The notes beneath the pieces were generated by a model. The model was not told the origin of the DNA and did not search any database. It saw only the letters and a list, made by a program, of their open reading frames with translations. Positions 7,323-14,233 of a DNA stretch of 15,704 bases are shown here, in pieces. The stretch covers positions 1 through 15,704 of the forward strand of contig DIUF01000087.1 in the NCBI GenBank assembly GCA_002422285.1. Reading direction: 5' to 3'. The position numbers and the translations under genes were made by a program. Numbering within the stretch: the stretch's first letter is position 1; every line of letters begins with the position of its first letter. The stretch comes from Flavobacteriales bacterium UBA6165. GTDB lineage: Bacteria; Bacteroidota; Bacteroidia; Flavobacteriales_D; Crocinitomicaceae.

Positions 7323-7356
7323 TTGACCGTTAAACAACATAGACATCAGACCTTTG
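7323..7356 (+). promoter_or_regulatory. Possible promoter of the phosphoesterase-glycosyltransferase unit
   Basis: GACCTTTG (7349-7356) matches TAnnTTTG except at the first base, and TTG lies at 7323-7325, 23 nt upstream, slightly longer than ideal. Transcription from here would begin only a few bases before the ATG at 7369, giving a nearly leaderless mRNA. The preceding gap from 7251 is AT-rich and contains the palindrome TTAACGTTAA (7291-7300). Confidence 0.42.
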
Positions 7357-7380
7357 CAAAAACGCCTTATGCAAAAACGC
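7355..7380 (+). repeat. 15-bp-period tandem duplication at the phosphoesterase start
   Basis: TGCAAAAACGC occurs at 7355-7365 and again at 7370-7380. The second copy holds the ATG start codon; the first gives a matching in-frame TTG. The result is two possible starts, both followed by Gln-Lys-Arg. Confidence 0.7.
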
Positions 7381-8208
7381 AAACTTGATGTAGTAGTTTT
7401 ATCTGATGTACATTTAGGAACTTATGGCTCAAGAGCAGCCGAATTAGTGGCCTATTTAGACAGTATCGACCCAGAAATATTAGTCTTGAACGGTGATATT
7501 GTTGACATCTGGCAATTCAGCAAGCGCTATTTTCCGCCAGCGCATATGCAAGTACTAAAAAAAATTACTTCGATGTTGAGCAGAGGTACAGTGGTGCATT
7601 ACATCATTGGAAATCACGATGAAGTGCTCAGGAAATTCAACGGTTTTCAATTGGGCAATTTTCATTTATCGAATAAATTGACCTTGAATTTGGAAAGCGG
7701 TAGGGCTTGGATTTTTCACGGCGACGTGTTTGATGTTACGATGAAACATTCGAAATGGCTTGCTAAATTAGGCGGAAAAGGCTACGATATGCTCATTCTC
7801 ATCAACACCATGGTAAATTGGATAAGTGAAAAGATGGGAAGAGGCAGAATTTCCTTGTCCAAAAAAGTGAAAGACAGCGTGAAAGGAGTTGTGTCCTATG
7901 TCAACAATTTTGAGGACACTGCGGCTGAAATTGCAATCGAAAATGGGTTCGATTATGTAATTTGCGGACACATCCATCAACCCAAAATGAAAAAAGTGAC
8001 GAACAAAAAAGGTTCAACTACTTACATGAATTCTGGAGATTGGGTAGAAAATCAAACGGCGCTAGAATATAATGAAGGAAATTGGCAGCTCTTTGAATTT
8101 GCCAAATCTGGATTGACCAAAAATGCATCTACAGAAGACAAAAAAATCAATGAACAAGCCTTGCACTACGATTTCATTTTAGAAGACATTATCAGAGAAA
8201 TAGCATAA
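7369..8208 (+). CDS. LpxH-like metallophosphoesterase (COG2908-type)
   Basis: A 279-aa calcineurin-type phosphoesterase with all core motifs: SDVHLG (D13, H15), NGDIVD (D43), GNHDE (N82, H83), FHGD (H117) and GHIHQP (H201, H203), which together bind two metal ions. LpxH enzymes split UDP-2,3-diacylglucosamine to lipid X in lipid A synthesis; this branch is often annotated as UDP-2,3-diacylglucosamine diphosphatase, but it is longer than true LpxH (about 240 aa) and the substrate is not certain. The ATG at 7369 is preferred because an earlier TTG lies inside the probable -7 element and arises from a 15-bp duplication. A partly amphipathic insert around 130-180 may form a membrane-facing cap. 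The glycosyltransferase gene starts 1 nt downstream; this pairing is familiar in Bacteroidota and suggests joint work on an envelope glycolipid. Confidence 0.84.
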   Translation: MQKRKLDVVVLSDVHLGTYGSRAAELVAYLDSIDPEILVLNGDIVDIWQFSKRYFPPAHMQVLKKITSMLSRGTVVHYIIGNHDEVLRKFNGFQLGNFHLSNKLTLNLESGRAWIFHGDVFDVTMKHSKWLAKLGGKGYDMLILINTMVNWISEKMGRGRISLSKKVKDSVKGVVSYVNNFEDTAAEIAIENGFDYVICGHIHQPKMKKVTNKKGSTTYMNSGDWVENQTALEYNEGNWQLFEFAKSGLTKNASTEDKKINEQALHYDFILEDIIREIA

Positions 8209-8209
8209 C

Positions 8210-9259
8210 ATGAAGGTACTTTACGCCATACAAGGCACGGGAAATGGACATCTGAGTCGTGCAAGGGAAATCATTCCCATACTCCAAAATCATGTTGATA
8301 AATTGGACCTTTTGGTGAGTGGCGCACAACATCAGGTGACCTATGAACACGAAATCAAATACCGCTACAAAGGGCTCACCTTTCGCGCATCAAAAACAGG
8401 TAAAGTATCCTATTTTGGCTCGATTTTGAAAATGAATCTGTTCCGATTTATCCAAGAGGTAAAATCACTTCCAGTCGAGGATTATGACTTTATTATCACT
8501 GATTTTGAACCCGTGTCGGCATGGGCGGCGAAATGGAAAGATGTGCCCTGTGTGGAAATGAGCCATCAAGCTGGTGTGGTGATGAGCAAGCCCAGGTGCA
8601 AGTCTATTTCCGATCTATTCATCTACAATTTGATGAAATACATGTGTCCAACGGCAAACAAAATAGGTTTTCATTTTCAAGCCAAGGGAAAGCAAGTATT
8701 TGCACCTGTTATCCGCAGCGAAGTAAGAGCGCTTGAAACATTGAACATGGGGCATCACACAGTATATTTACCCGGTTATTCGAACGCATATTTACTCAAA
8801 GAATTAACCAAATACGAAGCACAATGGGAGGTGTTCACCAAAGAATTGCCAGCAGAAACAAGCATACAAAACGTGCAATTCCGCAAAATTGACAACCAAG
8901 CTTTTCTAGAATCGCTTCGCACCTGTGAGGGAGTTTTGTGTGGCGCTGGATTCGAACTACCTGCAGAGGCTTTGTTCTTGGGCAAAAAAGTTATGGTTAT
9001 TCCTCTGAAAGGTCAATTTGAGCAATTTTGCAATGCACTTGAAGCAGAGAAATTGGGCGCGGAGTATATACCCGAATTGAGTTGGAAATATCACAACACA
9101 ATTAATCTTTGGGCTAAATCCAAACAGAAAATTCAGGTCTATTTTCCAGATCAAACCAGGTCAATTGTTTCTGATTTACTTCAAAATGTACAAACCAAAA
9201 TTAATGCAAAAGAAACCAGTGCTTCGCCTAGATTCATTCCATCACCGCAAAAAATTTAG
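8210..9259 (+). CDS. GT-B glycosyltransferase, MJ1255/VC2487 family
   Basis: A 349-aa protein of the MJ1255-type glycosyltransferases. The N-terminal Rossmann half starts MKVLYAIQGTGNGHLSRA, with the Gly-rich acceptor-side loop GNGHLSRA (11-18) and IITDFEP (95-101). The C-terminal half has CGAGFELPAEALFLGKK (244-260), the nucleotide-sugar binding motif of MurG-like GT-B enzymes, and a QFEQFCNA segment (269-276) that resembles the Q-x-E-Q-x-x-N-A donor site. No transmembrane helix is seen, so it probably acts at the cytoplasmic face. Donor and acceptor are unknown; the adjacent LpxH-like gene points to a lipid-linked acceptor. The last 20 or so residues are Ser/Pro-rich and likely disordered. 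Its stop codon shares bases with that of the convergent cotransporter gene. Confidence 0.85.
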   Translation: MKVLYAIQGTGNGHLSRAREIIPILQNHVDKLDLLVSGAQHQVTYEHEIKYRYKGLTFRASKTGKVSYFGSILKMNLFRFIQEVKSLPVEDYDFIITDFEPVSAWAAKWKDVPCVEMSHQAGVVMSKPRCKSISDLFIYNLMKYMCPTANKIGFHFQAKGKQVFAPVIRSEVRALETLNMGHHTVYLPGYSNAYLLKELTKYEAQWEVFTKELPAETSIQNVQFRKIDNQAFLESLRTCEGVLCGAGFELPAEALFLGKKVMVIPLKGQFEQFCNALEAEKLGAEYIPELSWKYHNTINLWAKSKQKIQVYFPDQTRSIVSDLLQNVQTKINAKETSASPRFIPSPQKI

Positions 9260-11652
9260 ATCTTCCCAGCCAAAGCCTCAGACACATTGATGATGTGGTC
9301 GCCAATGCGTTCGTAACTTGAAAACAGATCATTAAAGATCAAGCCTGAACGCATATTGTAATCCTCTTCTTGCATACTTTGAAGATGGAAATTTCTCAAT
9401 TCGTTACGCTTTTCATTGATAGAACTCTCAATTTCTTGGGCACCTTGCAAATCAACTTTATCTTCGGATAGCTCAAAATTGGACATCATTTTTGCGAATG
9501 CCTTTTCAATAAATGCAGACATTACCAAAAGACCATCGCGCTGTTCTGGCGAGAACCAAATTTTCTCCTCTTGCTTGCGAGACAAGTTCAACGACATTTG
9601 ATAATACATATCACCTATACGTTCCAAATCATTGGCAATACTGTTTAAAGCACGTACCTCCTCAGAGTTTTTATCCGACATACTACCAGAAGAAACTTTA
9701 CTCAAGAAATCCGCAATTTCAATTTCATATCGATCTGTTATTTGCTCATATTTCTCAATTTTATCAAGCATTTTCTTGAATTCACGCTTGTCTTTAGAAC
9801 CTATCATCTTTTTCAAGAAGCCATTCATTCGAGCAGTAATTTCTGAAAACTTTTGCGTCTCCTTTTTAGCTTCAAAAATTGAAATATCTGCAGCCACAAC
9901 GTTTCCACCAATAAACTCTAATCTAAATTCTTCATCGGCACCACCTTTTGATTTCACGGTGAGTTCAGCCAATTTCTGTAATTGTGGCACAAACCAAACC
10001 AATAAAAGCACATTGATTACATTGAATGCACTATGCAAAATTGCAAGTCCTTCGTTGGCCATGGATGGATCAGCTGGATTCCAAGGATCGCGGAAAAACA
10101 ATTCTGTCAACCAACCAACAAAATTCAAGAAATAAGGGAAGATTAAGAGAACCCAGAAGACACCTACTACATTGAAAATCATATGCACACGAGCAGCTCT
10201 TTTGGAGAATACATTGCCCACAGTTGCCGCCAAAGTAGCGGTAATTGTTGTTCCAATATTCTCCCCCAATATTATCGCAGAAGCAATCTCAAAAGGCAAA
10301 ATTCCTTTGGCAACCAAAGCCATTGTTAAAGTCATGGCCGCCGAAGATGATTGAAGAATTATGGTAATCAATGTTCCGACAAAAACAAACATGATTCGAT
10401 TCAATACTGTAGGTTCTTTATACTTAACAAAAAACTGAACCAAAGCAGAGTCCACATCCAATTCAGGAACAGATGCTTTCAAAAAGCCCAATCCCATAAA
10501 TAACAAGGCAAAGCCCATCACCGACATGGAGATTGCTTTTGATTTGCCTTTGGAAATAAACAACATTGGGAAAATGAGCGCGATAAAAACCAATGAATAA
10601 CTGTCAATACTTACTTTAAATCCTACTAAAAGCACCAACCAAGCTGTAATCGTGGTCCCAATATTTGCACCCAACAATACACCAATTGACTCGCGCAAGG
10701 TGAGCAGTCCAGCGTTCACAAAACTTACTGTCATAACAGAAGTCACAGAAGAACTTTGTACTAAGGCAGTGATACCAATACCTGCAAAAACACCCTTCAA
10801 GCGGTTGGATGTGATGGCACGCAACCAATTTCTCAACTTGCTTCCAGCAGCTTGTTGCAAACCATCAGACATCACTTTCATCCCATAGATGAAGAGTCCA
10901 AGAGCACCCATCAAAATCAAGAATTTGACAACACCCCAAGCACGCTCTGTAGCAACAGCTTGTTTTGGACTGTACCACTCCTTGCCCGTGTCTTTGTTTA
11001 CTATCCCAACTCGAACCACGTAGTTTTCATTATCTTTCAAACCAGTGATTTCGTAGTTCATGGTGCTGATTGGCAACACATCCGATTTGGTCCAATCTTG
11101 AGCAGCGAATTTTTTCTCTTTCCGTTTTTCTTCAAGAGCTAGATTGTAGCTGACAACAATCCCATAATCTGATAAATCAGAAAGTAAGGTATAATCAAGA
11201 GTCCAAGCAACTTTTATTTTCGTTTCTTTTGGAGAGACAAAAATATTTTCTACCACCGATTTAGAATGAAACTCATGCACTTCAGAAATCCAAGATATCT
11301 TTTCTGGATAAACTTCACCTTGAATTTTGGCATCAACCAAACCAACGCGATACAAATAATCGGTGTTTAATTTGAAATCATCAACAACAATTGCTTTACC
11401 ATTTTGAAAAGCAACAACATCAGTCAATTGCCATTTTGGCTCAAGAATAGACCCTTCTAAGGGTTTTACCGCATACTCAACAACAACATGATGCGTTTCA
11501 AACTCATCACCTCCTAAATGATTAATTTTTAAACCATTCAGGAAAGGGTCTATTTTAAATTCTTGGGCGGAAGACGATTGCCCAAAAACCATAGAAAACG
11601 AAAGAAAAACACCCAAAAATAATGCGGAGCAAACTTTAAGAAGCTTTGTCAT
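9256..11652 (-). CDS. Na+/Pi cotransporter (NptA/PF02690 type) with N-terminal FN3-like modules and C-terminal PhoU-like domain
   Basis: A 798-aa protein in three parts. Residues 1-24 are a signal peptide. Residues 30-236 form two FN3-like modules (note NTDYLYRVGLVD near 96-107 and NYEITGLKDNENYVVRVGIVN at 199-219) that should lie in the periplasm. Residues about 240-560 are the membrane transporter with the inverted repeat of the PF02690 family: QSSS at 299-302 and 434-437, GANIGTT at 328-334 and GENIGTT at 463-469, which line the sodium and phosphate sites. Residues about 590-798 are helical and PhoU-like (LERIGD near 676-681 and YERIGDHI at 780-787), and probably sense or regulate in the cytoplasm. 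Family members without the N-terminal modules are 540-600 aa, so the extension is notable. The upstream region has a Pho-box-like repeat, an inverted repeat and a -7 element. The stop codon interlocks with that of the convergent glycosyltransferase gene. Confidence 0.9.
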   Translation of the reverse strand: MTKLLKVCSALFLGVFLSFSMVFGQSSSAQEFKIDPFLNGLKINHLGGDEFETHHVVVEYAVKPLEGSILEPKWQLTDVVAFQNGKAIVVDDFKLNTDYLYRVGLVDAKIQGEVYPEKISWISEVHEFHSKSVVENIFVSPKETKIKVAWTLDYTLLSDLSDYGIVVSYNLALEEKRKEKKFAAQDWTKSDVLPISTMNYEITGLKDNENYVVRVGIVNKDTGKEWYSPKQAVATERAWGVVKFLILMGALGLFIYGMKVMSDGLQQAAGSKLRNWLRAITSNRLKGVFAGIGITALVQSSSVTSVMTVSFVNAGLLTLRESIGVLLGANIGTTITAWLVLLVGFKVSIDSYSLVFIALIFPMLFISKGKSKAISMSVMGFALLFMGLGFLKASVPELDVDSALVQFFVKYKEPTVLNRIMFVFVGTLITIILQSSSAAMTLTMALVAKGILPFEIASAIILGENIGTTITATLAATVGNVFSKRAARVHMIFNVVGVFWVLLIFPYFLNFVGWLTELFFRDPWNPADPSMANEGLAILHSAFNVINVLLLVWFVPQLQKLAELTVKSKGGADEEFRLEFIGGNVVAADISIFEAKKETQKFSEITARMNGFLKKMIGSKDKREFKKMLDKIEKYEQITDRYEIEIADFLSKVSSGSMSDKNSEEVRALNSIANDLERIGDMYYQMSLNLSRKQEEKIWFSPEQRDGLLVMSAFIEKAFAKMMSNFELSEDKVDLQGAQEIESSINEKRNELRNFHLQSMQEEDYNMRSGLIFNDLFSSYERIGDHIINVSEALAGKI

Positions 11653-11675
11653 TGCTGATTCTTTAGAAATATCGG

Positions 11676-11683
11676 CAAAAGTA
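11676..11683 (-). promoter_or_regulatory. -7 element of the Na+/Pi cotransporter gene
   Basis: On the minus strand the bases read TACTTTTG, a full match to TAnnTTTG. It lies 23 nt before the ATG, which predicts a short leader. No TTTG lies 19-21 nt upstream; that region is occupied by an inverted repeat, which fits a promoter that needs an activator. Confidence 0.55.
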
Positions 11684-11687
11684 TCGG

Positions 11688-11715
11688 ATTGAAATGACTA
11701 CTATGCCATTTCAAT
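11688..11715. promoter_or_regulatory. Perfect 9-bp inverted repeat upstream of the Na+/Pi cotransporter (possible operator)
   Basis: ATTGAAATG (11688-11696) and CATTTCAAT (11707-11715) are perfect inverted copies with a 10-nt centre. The repeat covers the -33 zone just behind the -7 element. The dyad would suit a dimeric regulator. Confidence 0.5.
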
Positions 11716-11732
11716 GTTAAGATAAGGTTAAG
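11714..11732 (-). promoter_or_regulatory. Pho-box-like direct repeat
   Basis: The minus strand reads CTTAACCT-TAT-CTTAACAT: two 8-mers with one mismatch, 11 bp apart centre to centre. This is the layout of PhoB-family binding sites and agrees with the cyanobacterial CTTAACCT-N3-CTTAACCT consensus as I recall it. It stands upstream of a phosphate transporter gene. Its distance to the -7 element (30 nt) is longer than in classical Pho promoters. Confidence 0.5.
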
Positions 11733-11764
11733 TAGCATGTACTTCTCGAAAAGCTGCTCCTATT

Positions 11765-11781
11765 ACAAAAAAGCTTTTTGT
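11765..11781 (-). terminator. Weak AT-rich hairpin after the GWxTD gene, possible terminator
   Basis: Seven A-T-rich pairs (11765-11771 with 11775-11781) close a 3-nt loop, about 20 nt after the GWxTD stop. The stem is weak and lacks a following T-run, so termination is uncertain. Confidence 0.22.
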
Positions 11782-11802
11782 GAATGAAAGATATTGTTAG
11801 CT

Positions 11803-13230
11803 CTATTGACGTCTTCCACCGTCTAGAATACCTTCGTCGTTGATGCGCGAACGAATTGTTCCTCCTGTTCGAGAAAGATCTAAATTCCAACGGTTGTTAA
11901 ACAACTCTCCTGGCATATCTGAATGAAGCAAAACATACTCATTGCCAATCATAGATGGATTATAGAACACAAATCGACGGTTCGAGAAATTGTCGATTTT
12001 ATAATACTGCCAAATCTCGTACGGATATTCTTCTGGCTCATTGGGTCGTTGAATTTTCGCATTTGGAGGGCCATATTTCAGAAACACTCTGCCACGATCA
12101 GTTTTAAATCCAGGAAGCAACATGCTGCCGTATTCGCGCTCAACTTGCACCACCAAACGCTTGTATTTGATCCATGCATCCGTTGGTTGACGGGCGTCTG
12201 TTCGAATCCAATAAGACTGGAAATACTTCTTAGCCAATTCTTTATCTTTTGATGATAGCAACTTATAAATCTGAGAAATGTCTGCCTGAGAAGATATCGG
12301 AGTCAAACTCTCTAAATAATAGAACAAAGAATCGTCTGGTAATTCTTCAAAAAACCTTGGGTCGACAATGGTTTGTGAATAGTCAAGCACCACGTCTTCC
12401 ACACTCGGATTAAAGCGGTCGAATTGGAACTCTCTTTTCTTCAAGACAATTTCTTCATTGTCCAAAAACTCTACAACAAAAGTATAGCTTCCACTGCGTA
12501 ATTCGGCGATATTCATATTCACAATCAAAGGGAGCACAGGAACACTGCTGTAAATCTTAGTCACGGTGTAATCATCCATTCTTCTGCCATTGAAATTATC
12601 GCGCAGATAATAACGAATTGCAAATTTGGGTAAATCCTTGTATAAATGAGCGTTGTATAATTCCACGTAAGCTATGAGGCGTTCAGACTCAACATTATAA
12701 TAGGGGATCAATCGAGGAATCATCTCGTAACCGCTTTTTACAAAAGACATGTTTTCTGAGGATTTTCTTAGGCTTTCAATCAATTGAATATCTGAGAAAA
12801 ATGGAGCCTTACGCCAGTCGTAAACTTCGATATCTTGGATAAACTGAATGGTGTCTTTGGGATTATTCATGTCCACAAATTCATATTCAATGTTGTATTC
12901 GCCGGGCAACAAAACAAAGCGCTTGAGACTATAGACATCATCGAGCACGCCATTTTTTTCAATGAATGCCTCAATCATGTATTTGTCGAAAGCTACAACA
13001 GCATCGTTTTTAGAGATTATAATTTGTGTCGATATAGCTGTCTTGATACCATTTATCGAATCACCAGAAAAATGCAAACTGTTCGCCAAAAACTGCATGT
13101 ATATTTCAATATACTGCCCTTGATCGGGAGCGTAAAATTGTTTGGCATCTACCACAATTCTCAGCGAACGCGCTGCAAACACCTGTGATGATACCAATAA
13201 GCACAATAAAAAGATATACCGTTTTGTCAT
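11803..13230 (-). CDS. GWxTD-domain secreted protein
   Basis: A 475-aa protein from the ATG at 13230, which begins with a good signal peptide (MTKRYIFLLCLLVSSQVFAA); an earlier ATG at 13290 would bury the signal behind 20 extra residues and is not favoured. Residues about 25-280 contain two beta-sandwich-like stretches. Residues about 325-420 form the GWxTD domain, a module of unknown function common in Bacteroidota: a helical part with YFQSYWIRTD followed by LLPGFKTDRGRVFLKYGPP (371-389) and EYPYEIWQYY. The name-giving Trp is Phe here (GFKTD). The C-terminus ends in RINDEGILDGGRRQ. It is probably periplasmic or attached to the cell surface. It lies 92 nt downstream of fabG in the same direction and may be read from the same transcript; no separate promoter is evident. 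Confidence 0.85.
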   Translation of the reverse strand: MTKRYIFLLCLLVSSQVFAARSLRIVVDAKQFYAPDQGQYIEIYMQFLANSLHFSGDSINGIKTAISTQIIISKNDAVVAFDKYMIEAFIEKNGVLDDVYSLKRFVLLPGEYNIEYEFVDMNNPKDTIQFIQDIEVYDWRKAPFFSDIQLIESLRKSSENMSFVKSGYEMIPRLIPYYNVESERLIAYVELYNAHLYKDLPKFAIRYYLRDNFNGRRMDDYTVTKIYSSVPVLPLIVNMNIAELRSGSYTFVVEFLDNEEIVLKKREFQFDRFNPSVEDVVLDYSQTIVDPRFFEELPDDSLFYYLESLTPISSQADISQIYKLLSSKDKELAKKYFQSYWIRTDARQPTDAWIKYKRLVVQVEREYGSMLLPGFKTDRGRVFLKYGPPNAKIQRPNEPEEYPYEIWQYYKIDNFSNRRFVFYNPSMIGNEYVLLHSDMPGELFNNRWNLDLSRTGGTIRSRINDEGILDGGRRQ

Positions 13231-13322
13231 AATTGAATTTTCTCTGTGACCACGAATAAACAAAATCCGTTCCACTAAATGAATGCACATTGATTCACAT
13301 GCGGATTTGCTTGATTACATGG

Positions 13323-14069
13323 TTACATTAACATGCCACCGCAAACATGCAAAGTCTGACCCGTAACATAAGCCGCCATATCAGAAGCCAGGAAAATTGT
13401 GGCGTTGGCCACATCAACTGGACTTCCTCCGCGTTTCAATGGAATGCTGTTGCGCCATTCTTCTACAACTTTTTGGTCGAGTACTTCGGTCATTTCTGTT
13501 TCAATAAATCCCGGAGCAATTGAGTTGCAACGGATATTTCTTGAGCCCAATTCCTGCGCCACAGATTTCGAGAAACCAATCATACCCGCTTTAGATGCTG
13601 CATAATTCGCCTGACCTGCATTTCCAGAAACTCCAACCACACTCGACATATTGATGATAGAACCTGATTTTGCTTTCAACATCGGTTTGATTACCGCTTT
13701 TGTTAAATTGAATGCAGATTTCAAGTTGGTTTCAATCACTTCATCCCACTGTTGCTCACTCATGCGCATCAACAAAGTGTCGCGGGTGATGCCGGCATTG
13801 TTTACCAAAACATCTACGGTTCCAAATTCAGCCACAACGGCATCTACCAATTCTTGCGCCGAATCAAATTTAGAAGCATCCGATTTGAAACCTTTGGCAA
13901 CACCACCTTTGGAGGTCAATTCCTGCTCCAACTGGCGTGCTTTTTCATCAGACGACAAATACGTAAACGCCACTGTTGCGCCTTCTTCAATAAAACGTTC
14001 CGCAATTGCACGACCAATTCCTCTCGATGCACCAGTAATGATGGCTACTTTATTTTCTAATAATCCCAT
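13323..14069 (-). CDS. fabG: 3-oxoacyl-[acyl-carrier-protein] reductase FabG
   Basis: A 248-aa short-chain dehydrogenase that reduces 3-oxoacyl-ACP to 3-hydroxyacyl-ACP with NADPH in fatty-acid elongation. The cofactor motif is TGASRGIG (12-19), NNAG is at 90-93, and the catalytic tetrad is N115, S143, Y156 and K160 (SSVVGVSGNAGQANYAASK). PGFIETEMT (187-195) and the C-terminal VTGQTLHVCGGMLM are typical of FabG rather than of general dehydrogenases; length is normal (about 245). The start MGLLENKVAIITG is chosen because an upstream in-frame ATG at 14105 adds a Lys/Asn-rich stretch outside the fold and overlaps the probable promoter. In many Bacteroidota fabG stands apart from other fab genes, as here. 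No unusual residue is seen. Confidence 0.95.
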   Translation of the reverse strand: MGLLENKVAIITGASRGIGRAIAERFIEEGATVAFTYLSSDEKARQLEQELTSKGGVAKGFKSDASKFDSAQELVDAVVAEFGTVDVLVNNAGITRDTLLMRMSEQQWDEVIETNLKSAFNLTKAVIKPMLKAKSGSIINMSSVVGVSGNAGQANYAASKAGMIGFSKSVAQELGSRNIRCNSIAPGFIETEMTEVLDQKVVEEWRNSIPLKRGGSPVDVANATIFLASDMAAYVTGQTLHVCGGMLM

Positions 14070-14102
14070 ATTGCTATTTTTAATGTTCTTGATTTTAGGC
14101 TG

Positions 14103-14110
14103 CAAAGATG
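14103..14110 (-). promoter_or_regulatory. Possible -7 element of fabG
   Basis: The minus strand reads CATCTTTG followed by CAGCC, one mismatch from TAnnTTTG. It is 33 nt before the fabG ATG. No convincing -33 box is seen. Confidence 0.4.
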
Positions 14111-14151
14111 GGGAAAAATGCTAAAGAAAAATCGAGATTCTCGTTTGTAAA

Positions 14152-14204
14152 ATTTGAAATTCGAGATTTGAGATTCGTAGCGAACCTAATCTCGAATTTC
14201 AAAT
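14152..14204. repeat. 17-bp perfect inverted repeat (REP-like element) between fabG and the lipoprotein gene
   Basis: Positions 14152-14168 pair perfectly with 14188-14204 around a 19-nt loop. The loop and flanks repeat the same GAGATT/AATCTC words, including a smaller palindrome CGAGATTCTCG at 14133-14143 and AATCTCAAAT-like copies after 14200. The element begins about 30 nt after the lipoprotein stop and is followed on the minus strand by TTT, so it could also end that transcript. Confidence 0.75.
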
Positions 14205-14233
14205 CTCAAATACATTTAATTTCAAAATTCGCG

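Noticed and set aside
9632..10135. 167-codon plus-strand ORF opposite the Na+/Pi cotransporter
   Set aside because: It is antisense to a well-conserved gene and its translation has no recognisable domain or start context.
13231..13290. Upstream ATG at 13290 for the GWxTD gene
   Set aside because: It would place 20 charged residues before a strong signal peptide; the ATG at 13230 fits export far better.
13231..13322. Gap between fabG and the GWxTD gene with a 7-bp inverted repeat (13263-13269 / 13302-13308)
   Set aside because: The loop is 32 nt and there is no T-run on the minus strand, so neither terminator nor operator is supported.
13651..14124. 157-codon plus-strand ORF opposite fabG
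   Set aside because: It mirrors a firmly identified FabG; composition is that of an antisense shadow.
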